Below, piece after piece: positions 1 through 5,722 of a DNA stretch of 5,722 bases. Source of the DNA: Avichristensenella sp031550095 (GTDB taxonomy: Bacteria > Bacillota > Clostridia > Christensenellales > Aristaeellaceae). The DNA lies in NCBI GenBank assembly GCA_031550095.1, contig JAVBOX010000011.1, forward strand, positions 1 through 5,722, given 5' to 3'. A program made the translations under genes and the position numbers. Position 1 is the first letter of the stretch. Every line of letters begins with the position of its first letter. A model generated the notes under the pieces. It made no database searches, was not told where the DNA came from, and saw nothing but the letters and a program-made list of their open reading frames with translations.

Positions 1-1309
1 CTACGGCCGTCTCCAGGCATTTGGATACGGGTACCCTGGATGAGTAGAACTTCACCTCCACCCCATACAGCAACGTATTGCGGCTGTTGAGCCCCGGCGC
101 CAGCTTGTCAAAGGCGGCAAGGCTCTCCACAATGCTGGCCAGATGGCGGTAGGGAAGCACAAAGCCCAGATCTCCGGGTACAGCCGTGGGCAGCGTAGGC
201 GTGGTTGTGGATTTGGCCAAGCGGCTTACATCCGTCCGGCGCCCCTTGAGCAAGTCGCCAAGCCGCTGCACCATGATCGGCCCGCCAGTCAGCATATTGG
301 CCAGCTTTGCGATGTAGCGCCCATACTCAATGGGCTGGTTGAAGGGTTCCGTAAACCGGGTGGACACGAGAACGGCAAAGTTCGTGTTTCGCGTCCTGCG
401 GGCGGGATCTCCATAGCTGTGGCCGTTGACCACGGCGATGCCGCCTTCATAGTGCTCCTCGCTAACCACGCCACCCGGGTTCATACAGAATGTCCGAACC
501 TTATTCTCATAGGTGTCCGAGTAGTAGACCAGCTTCGCCTCGTAAAGGTGCTCCGTCAGCCGGTCCATAACCGCGTTGGGCACCTCTACGCGAACGCCGA
601 TGTCCACTTCATTGTTTTGAGTGGGCAGACCCAGGCGGTGAATCTGCTGGGTAAACCAAGCCGCGCCTCCCCTGCCAGGCGCCGTGATCACGTAGAAAGC
701 GCGGCAGCTGGTAGTTTGTCCATCTGGCGCTTCCAAGGTAACGCCCACGATTTTCCCATCTTCCACCAGGAGATCTCGGACGGTGGTTTGCTCCGCGAAC
801 GTGACACGCCCTTCCCCCACCAAATGGTCATACATCGCTCCCAGCACCTGGCCCGCGTATTCCGTGCCCATGTGCCGCACGGGACATGGGACAAGCTGAA
901 TGTTGTGGCGGGAGGCTTCGTACCGAAGGGTATCCACCATGGGATCATTCAGCCCGTGGACGGCTTCCGGTGCGCCAAAGCGCCGATAGATCCCATCGGT
1001 ATACGCGATGAGCTTTTCCGCCTCGTCTTCAGGCATGTAATCCGCGATGCCGCCGCCCACCCCTGGGGATAGCGATAGCTTCCCATCGGAAAACGCCCCC
1101 GCGCCAGCCCATCCATGCACGACAGCGCATGGTTTGCAGCCCAAGCACTTTCCCACGGTTCGCATAGGACAATCCCGCTTTTTAATCTCCCGCCCGCTAT
1201 CCACAATCAATACGCTCGCGTTTGGCGACAGGGCGGACAGCTCTAGCGCCGCGAAGATGCCCGCCGGACCCGCGCCGATGATGACGACATCATACTGACT
1301 TTTCACCAT
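1..1309 (-). CDS. NAD(P)/FAD-dependent dehydrogenase, COG2509-like (C-terminus cut by window edge)
   Basis: Open from ATG at 1309 to the window edge, 436 residues with no stop. The N-terminus is a Rossmann FAD-binding fold: hydrophobic strand DVVII followed by GAGPAG (residues 12-17) and a strand ending in Asp37. Next come a Cys cluster (C47, C55, C58, C61), the glycine-rich AGAGAFSDGK stretch (68-77), and TAPGRGG (209-215). These match my recall of the COG2509 family of uncharacterised FAD-dependent dehydrogenases common in Clostridia. The family usually runs about 460 residues, so roughly the last 30, including a second flavin-contacting GDGAG-type motif, should lie outside the window. The start overlaps the upstream aldo/keto reductase stop by 7 nt (ATGGTGA) and has only a weak ribosome site, which suggests translational coupling. 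It is the third gene of the proS operon. It is probably a cytoplasmic flavoprotein; the substrate is unknown. Confidence 0.88.
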   Translation of the reverse strand, partial: MVKSQYDVVIIGAGPAGIFAALELSALSPNASVLIVDSGREIKKRDCPMRTVGKCLGCKPCAVVHGWAGAGAFSDGKLSLSPGVGGGIADYMPEDEAEKLIAYTDGIYRRFGAPEAVHGLNDPMVDTLRYEASRHNIQLVPCPVRHMGTEYAGQVLGAMYDHLVGEGRVTFAEQTTVRDLLVEDGKIVGVTLEAPDGQTTSCRAFYVITAPGRGGAAWFTQQIHRLGLPTQNNEVDIGVRVEVPNAVMDRLTEHLYEAKLVYYSDTYENKVRTFCMNPGGVVSEEHYEGGIAVVNGHSYGDPARRTRNTNFAVLVSTRFTEPFNQPIEYGRYIAKLANMLTGGPIMVQRLGDLLKGRRTDVSRLAKSTTTPTLPTAVPGDLGFVLPYRHLASIVESLAAFDKLAPGLNSRNTLLYGVEVKFYSSRVPVSKCLETAV

Positions 1310-2259
1310 GATCCAATGCCTGTTTCCAAATACTTGATTTGTTCCTGGGTCAGCCGAAAGCTCTCCGCCTCAAAGGCTTCCTCCAATTGAAAAACCTTTG
1401 TGAAGGAGCTTAGGACAACGGCGTTCAGGCCACGATCCCTGACATAGGCAGTGGTGATGGCGGTCAGGCTCTTTCCCAGGACGGCCGCCAGCTTTTGCAG
1501 CCGAGCCAAGCGGCGGTGGTTTTCGGGGAGGATATCATAGTAGCGCTTTGGGCTGTCCTTGGGTGACCCGCCAGCCGCGCGCACCGCGAACCAGCCCCTG
1601 GCCTGGGCGCCAAAGCACATGATCGGCAACCGGCTTTCCCGGTACCAGCCCATCTCAATTTCATTCATTGGCACATGGGTTAGGTCGCCGGTCAAGGGCG
1701 TAGTCGTCTGGGCAAGGCTGAAATGGAGCTGGCAGCAGCGGATGGGCTCCAGGTTGTTTTCCACGGCAAATTGGTTCGCCTCGATGATGCGGCCTACCGT
1801 CCAGTTGGAAACGCCGACTGCCTTGGTTTTTCCCGCCTGAACGAGCCCGGAGAGAACCGGCATGATCTCCGCCACCGGCTTTTTGATATCGTCCCGATGG
1901 AGCAGATGAAGATCCGACCGCTCGATGCCCATATACTGCAGGGACTCATTCAGATCCTGTTCAATTTCGTCTTTCGAGAGCCTTGAAACAAACATGCTGC
2001 CCACGCGGGGATGGCTGCCCTTGGTGACAATGACAATGGAGTCCCTGTCAATCCCCCGGCTTTTCATCCATTTTCCCATGGCCCGGTCTGATCCGCCGTC
2101 GTCATACATTCTTGCGGAATCAAACGTATTGCCCCCAAGCTCATAATACCGATCCATGACGGTGAACGCGCCGGCTTCCAAATCCAGGTTTCCCCGCTTG
2201 CTGTCCCCTAGGGCAATGTCGGTCATCTCAACGCCGTCTTTGATTCTGATTTTTTTCAC
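1303..2259 (-). CDS. Aldo/keto reductase family oxidoreductase
   Basis: A 318-residue protein of normal aldo/keto reductase length, expected to be a cytoplasmic NAD(P)H-dependent carbonyl reductase with a TIM-barrel fold. The family's catalytic tetrad can be placed: Asp47 and Tyr52 in FDSARMYDD, Lys80 in VTKG, and His121 in DLHLLHRDD. GVSNW (149-153) is another family landmark. The C-terminal cofactor region (SSFTKVFQLEEAF, 284-296) lacks the common GxR...LEEN wording, so cofactor preference cannot be called. The start is GTG at 2257-2259, chosen because AAGGGGG sits 7 nt upstream; the internal Met12 has no such support and would cut the first strand. It begins 12 nt after proS and overlaps the FAD dehydrogenase by 7 nt, so it is the middle gene of a three-gene operon. 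The substrate is unknown. Confidence 0.9.
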   Translation of the reverse strand: MKKIRIKDGVEMTDIALGDSKRGNLDLEAGAFTVMDRYYELGGNTFDSARMYDDGGSDRAMGKWMKSRGIDRDSIVIVTKGSHPRVGSMFVSRLSKDEIEQDLNESLQYMGIERSDLHLLHRDDIKKPVAEIMPVLSGLVQAGKTKAVGVSNWTVGRIIEANQFAVENNLEPIRCCQLHFSLAQTTTPLTGDLTHVPMNEIEMGWYRESRLPIMCFGAQARGWFAVRAAGGSPKDSPKRYYDILPENHRRLARLQKLAAVLGKSLTAITTAYVRDRGLNAVVLSSFTKVFQLEEAFEAESFRLTQEQIKYLETGIGSW

Positions 2260-2266
2260 AAACGTA

Positions 2267-2273
2267 CCCCCTT
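2267..2273 (-). promoter_or_regulatory. Shine-Dalgarno of the aldo/keto reductase, overlapping the proS stop
   Basis: The minus strand reads TAAGGGGG, where TAA is the proS stop and AAGGGGG the ribosome site, followed by 7 nt and a GTG start. It fixes the GTG start and ties translation of the reductase to arrival of ribosomes at the end of proS. Confidence 0.75.
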
Positions 2274-3714
2274 AATATGCTTTGGCAAAATACATGGCTT
2301 TTCCAGCCTTCTTTCCGCAAACGCAGCAACAATCCCCTACGGGCGTTTGTTCAAAGGGCATATTTCGGCTTGTCGCGTTTAAATCGGCCTTGAGCTTTTC
2401 TTCACAGGCTTCTTCGCCGCACCACATGCCCAGGGCGAATCCCCCATCCACCGCTTTCCGCAGCTCTTCATAGCTATGGACCACCGTCGTATGCTCATCC
2501 TGGAAACGCTTCGCCTGCTCAAATAAGGAGCGCTGAATATCGCTTAGCAGACCTTGGACCGCCTCGGCAAGCCCATCCATGGGCAGCATGGTCTTTTCAA
2601 ACGTGTCCCGTCTGGCAATGGCGACCTGCCCCGCGGCCAAGTCCCGAGGACCCACCTCAATGCGAAGCGGCACACCCTTCAGTTCCCACTCGTTGAACTT
2701 CCAGCCGGCGGAAACAGTATCCCGATCATCAAAGCGAACGCGAATGCCGACAGCCGCCAGGGTTTCGGCCACCTTCTTCGCTCCTTCCAGCACACCATCC
2801 TTGTGTTGGGCGATAGGCAGAACGACCGCCTGAATGGGCGCCACATTGGGGGGCAGGCGCAAGCCCCTCTCGTCCCCGTGAGTCATGATGATGGCGCCGA
2901 TAAGCCGGGTGGAAGTGCCCCAGCTGGTCTCATGAACGTATTCCAGCTTCCCATCCCTGGACAAGTATTGAATGCCGAACGCTTCTGCAAAGTTGGTGCC
3001 AAAGTTATGGGAAGTTCCCGCCTGCAACGCCTTTCCATCCTGCATCATGGCCTCCATGCTGTAGGTCGCCCGGGCGCCCGCGAACTTCTCCCGCTCGCTC
3101 TTTTGCCCCACATAGACGGGAATGGCCAGGATATTCTCCACCACATCCCGATACACGCCCAGCATTTGCAAGGTCTCCTCCTGGGCTTCCTCAGGGGTTT
3201 CATGGATGGTGTGGCCTTCCTGCCAGAGGAACTCCGATGTCCTGAGGAAAGGCCGGGTGCTCTTTTCCCAGCGCATGACGGAGCACCATTGGTTATACTT
3301 CATGGGCAGATCCCGCCAGCTTTGCACCCACTTGGCGTACATGGTGCAGAAGATGGTCTCGCTGGTGGGGCGAATCGCAAGGCGCTCCTGGAGAACCTCC
3401 GTGCCGCCCTGGGTCACCCAGGCCACCTCCGGCGCGAAACCCTCCACATGTTCCGCTTCCTTGAGCAAAAGGCTCTCTGGGATCAGCATGGGCATGTAGA
3501 CATTCTCATGGCCAGTCGCCTTAAACCGGGCGTCCATCTCCTGCTGAATGCGCTCCCAAATCGCATACCCATAAGGCTTCACAACCATGCAGCCGCGAAC
3601 CGGCGCATAGTCCACCAAACCGGTTTGCAGGATAACATCCGTGTACCACTGTGAAAAATCCACGTTTCGGGGGGTGATGTGCTGCACAAATTCCTGTTCT
3701 TTTTGCTTTGCCAT
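2272..3714 (-). CDS. proS: Prolyl-tRNA synthetase, compact archaeal/eukaryotic-type (ProRS type 3)
   Basis: Charges tRNA(Pro) with proline in the cytoplasm. The 480 residues match the short ProRS class that lacks the editing insertion of the longer (~570-residue) bacterial form. Class II core motifs are visible: motif 1 region RGCMVVKPYGYAIWERI (40-56), the proline-binding TSE loop (117-119), motif 2 MRWEKSTRPFLRTSEFLWQE (147-166), the SHNFGTNFAEAF segment (235-246), and motif 3 ending GDERGLRLPP with Arg286. An anticodon-binding domain follows (about 293-395). The C-terminal domain carries the Cys pairs expected to bind zinc (C432 and C437, then C462-C464 and C466) and ends in YFAKAY, the usual Tyr terminus of this class. 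ATG at 3714 has AGGAGG 8 nt upstream. The gene is preceded by a proline T-box leader and heads an operon with two oxidoreductases. Confidence 0.97.
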   Translation of the reverse strand: MAKQKEQEFVQHITPRNVDFSQWYTDVILQTGLVDYAPVRGCMVVKPYGYAIWERIQQEMDARFKATGHENVYMPMLIPESLLLKEAEHVEGFAPEVAWVTQGGTEVLQERLAIRPTSETIFCTMYAKWVQSWRDLPMKYNQWCSVMRWEKSTRPFLRTSEFLWQEGHTIHETPEEAQEETLQMLGVYRDVVENILAIPVYVGQKSEREKFAGARATYSMEAMMQDGKALQAGTSHNFGTNFAEAFGIQYLSRDGKLEYVHETSWGTSTRLIGAIIMTHGDERGLRLPPNVAPIQAVVLPIAQHKDGVLEGAKKVAETLAAVGIRVRFDDRDTVSAGWKFNEWELKGVPLRIEVGPRDLAAGQVAIARRDTFEKTMLPMDGLAEAVQGLLSDIQRSLFEQAKRFQDEHTTVVHSYEELRKAVDGGFALGMWCGEEACEEKLKADLNATSRNMPFEQTPVGDCCCVCGKKAGKAMYFAKAY

Positions 3715-3722
3715 GGTAACCG

Positions 3723-3728
3723 CCTCCT
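3723..3728 (-). promoter_or_regulatory. Shine-Dalgarno of proS
   Basis: Perfect AGGAGG, 8 nt before the proS ATG and only 2 nt after the U-run of the attenuator. It is therefore present only on transcripts that read through the terminator. Confidence 0.85.
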
Positions 3729-3730
3729 AT

Positions 3731-3772
3731 AAAAAAATACACCCGCGCCCCACTGCTGGGACGAAGGCGCGC
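3731..3772 (-). terminator. T-box attenuator (intrinsic terminator) upstream of proS
   Basis: On the minus strand CGCGCC (3771-3766) can pair with GGCGCG (3749-3744). An inner CCCA/TGGG helix closes a GCAG loop. A seven-U run (3737-3731) follows 6 nt after the hairpin. The 5' arm lies just after the T-box sequence, so forming this hairpin competes with the antiterminator. I paired it by eye and computed no folding energy. Confidence 0.8.
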
Positions 3773-3774
3773 TT

Positions 3775-3787
3775 CGCGGTACCACCC
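3775..3787 (-). promoter_or_regulatory. T-box antiterminator sequence
   Basis: GGGTGGTACCGCG matches the conserved AGGGUGGNACCGCG T-box core at every position it covers. The variable base is U, predicting pairing with a tRNA whose discriminator base is A. Confidence 0.93.
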
Positions 3788-3951
3788 GGCTTGGCACACG
3801 GATGTGCCCGCTCACAGCCATATATCGTTGGCAAAACGCCACCCATATTTGGATAGGCCGGAAAGCAACCCACCCCTGCGCCTGCTCACAGCCAAAGCGG
3901 ACACTCTCTGAAAGGAGACGAAATTGCCATTCCCATCCTGGAAAGCAATTC

Positions 3952-3981
3952 ATTATACAACAGAAACTAGGCGAATGTAAA
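3952..3981 (-). promoter_or_regulatory. Sigma-A promoter of the T-box/proS operon
   Basis: A -35 box TTTACA (3981-3976) and a perfect -10 TATAAT (3957-3952) are separated by 18 nt. Transcription would start near 3945, which is 7 nt before the closing helix of Stem I. That agrees with the leader structure and supports both calls. Confidence 0.85.
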
Positions 3982-3987
3982 GGGCGT

Positions 3988-4008
3988 GCAAAGAGGTTCA
4001 TGAAACCT
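3988..4008 (-). terminator. Possible weak terminator after the DUF1801-like gene
   Basis: On the minus strand AGGTT (4008-4004) and AACCT (3998-3994) can form a 5-bp hairpin with a TCATG loop, followed only by CTTTGC. It lies 14 nt after the stop of the preceding gene and just before the proS promoter. The short stem and poor U-tract make it marginal, so some readthrough from the msr operon into proS is possible. Confidence 0.25.
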
Positions 4009-4021
4009 TCACCGATTTACT

Positions 4022-4819
4022 TCATTGAGGGCTTTTGTTATTCGTCAACTGATAGGATTCCGCAATCCAGCCCAGGATCTCATCCATTCCGTTTTCGTCT
4101 CGGCATTCCACGGTATGGGCCACACGGTTTGCGGAGGTCTGCAATACCTTGATCGGGTTGCGCTCCGGGCAGAGACGGCTGGCGAAAAACTCCACCCGAA
4201 GAGAGCCCGAGACCGCGCTGATCTGTGCAAAGGTGGTGCCGTGCTTCCAAAGGACGTTTGCCGCCGGAAAATACTCGGTAAACTCGGAAAGCTTTGCTTT
4301 TGCCTGATCGCGCAAAACCTCATAGAGGGGTAGCCATTTGGCTTTACCGCTGGAAAACGCCTTCCGCAGATTCTCCTCATAGGGCAAGGAAGGCGTCACG
4401 TCCACCTCCGGGGGATTCGGCAAGCTGTTCAGCCGCACGACCTCATCGCAGAGGGCTTTAAGGGCAGGCTTCGCGGCAACATCAGCGAACTTTACCTGGA
4501 CACACCCCTTTCCGTATTTGGCTTTGGGCAGATCTTTCCGAATGGCCTCAATGAGATCAAAGTTCAAGGTATGCACCGCGAAGTGTTCCTTGGCCACCGT
4601 GAACAGAACATAGCTCTTCCCCACCTTGAACATCGGTCTCTGCCGAAACATGATGGGCTGAAGAGCGCCATGCCGTTCCCTCATATAGTCAAGGAACTCG
4701 GCAAGCCATATGCGGCCTTCCCCATCCAGGGAAGCCATGTATTCTTCCGGCGTGGTCATGGGGCTTGTAAGCGGGGCGCCCGTTGTTTTGGCGGTCTGCT
4801 CATTATCTATTCCACCCAT
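4022..4819 (-). CDS. DUF1801-like (YdhG family) protein with a C-terminal DUF5655-like domain
   Basis: A 265-residue protein of unknown function with no signal peptide or membrane segment, so probably cytoplasmic. Residues about 22-130 (from TTPEEYMASL, through the MFRQRPMFKVGKSYVLFTVA strand pair, to LKALCDEVVRLN) resemble DUF1801/YdhG proteins, often loosely labelled iron chaperones. A linker rich in Pro (about 131-150) leads to a helix and then about 190-258 (WKHGTTFAQIS ... LRVEFFAS ... HTVECRDENGMDEILGWIAESY), which resembles the DUF5655 strand-strand-helix pattern. Both domain calls are from recall of sequence style. The ATG at 4819 overlaps the msr stop by 13 nt, implying coupling, but its ribosome site is weak; Met21 (4759) or Met28, which has GGAAGA upstream, could be the real start, since the recognisable domain begins near residue 21. 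It is the last gene of the msr operon. Confidence 0.8.
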   Translation of the reverse strand: MGGIDNEQTAKTTGAPLTSPMTTPEEYMASLDGEGRIWLAEFLDYMRERHGALQPIMFRQRPMFKVGKSYVLFTVAKEHFAVHTLNFDLIEAIRKDLPKAKYGKGCVQVKFADVAAKPALKALCDEVVRLNSLPNPPEVDVTPSLPYEENLRKAFSSGKAKWLPLYEVLRDQAKAKLSEFTEYFPAANVLWKHGTTFAQISAVSGSLRVEFFASRLCPERNPIKVLQTSANRVAHTVECRDENGMDEILGWIAESYQLTNNKSPQ

Positions 4820-5722
4820 GAGTCCAATTCACCATACCCTTCCTTCGCCATTTCAGAGAGGGGCACAAACCGAAGCGCCGCGCTGTTGATGCAGTAGCGC
4901 ATGCCCCCCAGGTAACTAGGGCCGTCTGGGAACACATGCCCCAAGTGGGCATCCCCGCCCCGGCTCCGCACCTCCACCCGTTCCATGCCGTGGGTGGAGT
5001 CCCTGCGCTCCACCGTTGCCTCCGGATTCATGGGCTTGGCGAAAGCGGGCCAGCCGCACCCGGAGTCAAACTTATCCCGGGAAGAAAAAAGGGGCTGTCC
5101 TGTGGTGACATCCACATATATTCCGGGTTCAAAATGGGTGTCAAAGGCATTTTGAAAGCGAGGCTCCGTGGCGCTATTTTGGGTCACTTGATACTGTAAA
5201 TCCGTTAAGGTCTTGCGAAGCGTTTCATCATTTGGCTTTGGAAAGGCCTGTTCCCTAGCGGCCATTCCGCACATTGCGTCTGAAATGTGGCAGTAACCGC
5301 CTGGATTCTTCTCAAGATAATCCTGGTGATAATCCTCGGCCAGATAATAGTTTTGCAAGGGCTTCACTTCCACGGCCACCGGCTTATCAAGCCCACCCGC
5401 CAGTTTGATGATGGCCGCCTGGACGATGGCCAAGGCCTTTTCATCCAGGTAGTAGACGCCGGTGCGGTACTGCTCTCCCACATCTCCGCCTTGCCTGTTG
5501 ATGGAGGTGGGATCGATGGCCCTAAAAAAAACCTCCAGGAGGAAGGCCAGCGGAAGCGTCAGCGGCGCGTAGATCACGTGAACCGCCTCGGCAAAGCCCG
5601 TCGTATGGGCGCATACCTGCTGATAGGTGGGCATGGGCGTATGGCCGTTGGCGTATCCCACGCTGGTATCCACCACACCTCGAATGCCACCCAGATATTT
5701 TTGCGTTCCCCAGAAACAGCCG
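4807..5722 (-). CDS. msrAB: Bifunctional peptide-methionine (S)/(R)-S-oxide reductase MsrA-MsrB (N-terminus cut by window edge)
   Basis: Reduces both stereoisomers of methionine sulfoxide in proteins, normally using thioredoxin. The frame is open to the edge; 304 residues are visible and only about 8-10 should be missing, because the first visible residues are GCFWG, the MsrA catalytic Cys motif (Cys2 here). MsrA continues with VGYANG, TGFAEAV (keeping the catalytic Glu), DPTSINRQGGDVGEQYRTG and GGYCHI, whose Cys144 is the likely resolving residue. After a linker (about 150-185), MsrB carries KFDSGCGWPAF (Cys222, recycling), AHLGHVFPDGP and RYCINSAALRF (Cys277, catalytic). The two CxxC pairs of zinc-binding MsrB proteins are absent, so this is the zinc-free form. 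The GTG at 5676 is not the start, since it would remove the catalytic Cys. It leads into the overlapping DUF1801-like gene. Confidence 0.96.
   Translation of the reverse strand, partial: GCFWGTQKYLGGIRGVVDTSVGYANGHTPMPTYQQVCAHTTGFAEAVHVIYAPLTLPLAFLLEVFFRAIDPTSINRQGGDVGEQYRTGVYYLDEKALAIVQAAIIKLAGGLDKPVAVEVKPLQNYYLAEDYHQDYLEKNPGGYCHISDAMCGMAAREQAFPKPNDETLRKTLTDLQYQVTQNSATEPRFQNAFDTHFEPGIYVDVTTGQPLFSSRDKFDSGCGWPAFAKPMNPEATVERRDSTHGMERVEVRSRGGDAHLGHVFPDGPSYLGGMRYCINSAALRFVPLSEMAKEGYGELDSWVE

Larger units (their letters stand above)
3731..3945 (-). ncRNA. T-box leader (tRNA-sensing riboswitch), probably tRNA(Pro)-specific
   Basis: The untranslated leader of proS has the T-box parts in the expected order. 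AGAGAG lies at 3909-3904 in the 5' side of Stem I, followed by an apical loop near 3900-3875 containing TTGGCTGTGAGC. Stem I closes by GGAT (3938-3935) with ATCC (3854-3851), with further 4-bp blocks 3930-3933/3860-3863 and 3924-3927/3865-3868. The loop next to the closing helix holds CCU (3857-3855), a proline codon, followed by A. A perfect 6-bp Stem III lies at 3808-3793. The T-box itself, GGGTGGTACCGCG, is at 3787-3775, and the attenuator follows. The UGGU in the T-box would pair with an ACCA tRNA end, meaning discriminator A, as expected for bacterial tRNA(Pro). Uncharged tRNA should stabilise the antiterminator and let proS be transcribed. The T-box call is firm; the specifier assignment is less so. 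Confidence 0.92.

Noticed and set aside
143..1072. 309-codon plus-strand open frame
   Set aside because: It is the codon-register antisense of the FAD dehydrogenase. The sense gene rarely uses TTA, CTA or TCA codons, which leaves the complement open. The product has no recognisable motif, and the sense frame has clear family motifs throughout.
2554..3654. 366-codon plus-strand open frame
   Set aside because: It is a codon-register antisense shadow of proS, which is unmistakable on the minus strand. The low-complexity His/Pro/Gly-rich translation resembles no protein family.
3521..4001. Minus-strand open frames running through the leader into proS (3799-3521 and 4001-3579)
   Set aside because: They overlap the T-box structure and the first part of proS in other frames, and lack ribosome sites and recognisable protein features. 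The region is explained by the riboswitch.
4867..4899. Possible selenocysteine in MsrB
   Set aside because: The catalytic position in RYCINS is encoded by a normal Cys codon with no in-frame TGA, so this is a Cys-type MsrB.
5674..5676. GTG as the start of the msr gene
   Set aside because: The frame continues upstream with GCFWG, the MsrA catalytic motif, so the true start is beyond the right edge.
1..5722. CRISPR, insertion sequence, phage or tRNA/rRNA content
   Set aside because: No regular spaced repeats, transposase motifs, terminal inverted repeats or cloverleaf structures were seen. The only repeats are short ones inside the T-box leader.

Overview
The window looks like a chromosomal segment of a moderately GC-rich Firmicute, most likely an anaerobic Clostridia/Eubacteriales member. 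The reasons are a T-box leader, a compact ~480-residue (archaeal/eukaryotic-type) prolyl-tRNA synthetase, a COG2509-type FAD dehydrogenase, an MsrA-MsrB fusion and strong Shine-Dalgarno sites. This assignment is inference; no rRNA or other phylogenetic marker is present. All genes lie on the minus strand, so transcription runs from high to low coordinates.

Layout in transcription order: (1) 5722-4807, a bifunctional methionine sulfoxide reductase MsrA-MsrB, missing only its extreme N-terminus at the window edge. (2) 4819-4022, a DUF1801-like protein with a second C-terminal domain, overlapping the msr stop by 13 nt. (3) 4021-3715, a ~300-nt gene-free stretch that is fully explained: a weak hairpin after gene 2, a near-consensus sigma-A promoter (-35 TTTACA, -10 TATAAT), then a tRNA(Pro)-type T-box leader ending in an attenuator terminator and a strong AGGAGG site. 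(4) 3714-2272, proS. (5) 2259-1303, an aldo/keto reductase with a GTG start whose Shine-Dalgarno overlaps the proS stop codon. (6) 1309 to the left edge, an FAD-dependent dehydrogenase overlapping the reductase by 7 nt and cut off before its C-terminus.

There are two operons. The first (msrAB plus the DUF1801-like gene) is probably protein repair after oxidation plus a protein of unknown role. The second (proS, aldo/keto reductase, FAD dehydrogenase) appears to be one transcription unit, so both oxidoreductases should respond to the charging state of tRNA(Pro) through the T-box. That coupling is the most interesting feature here. Nothing mobile, no CRISPR array and no tRNA or rRNA gene was seen.
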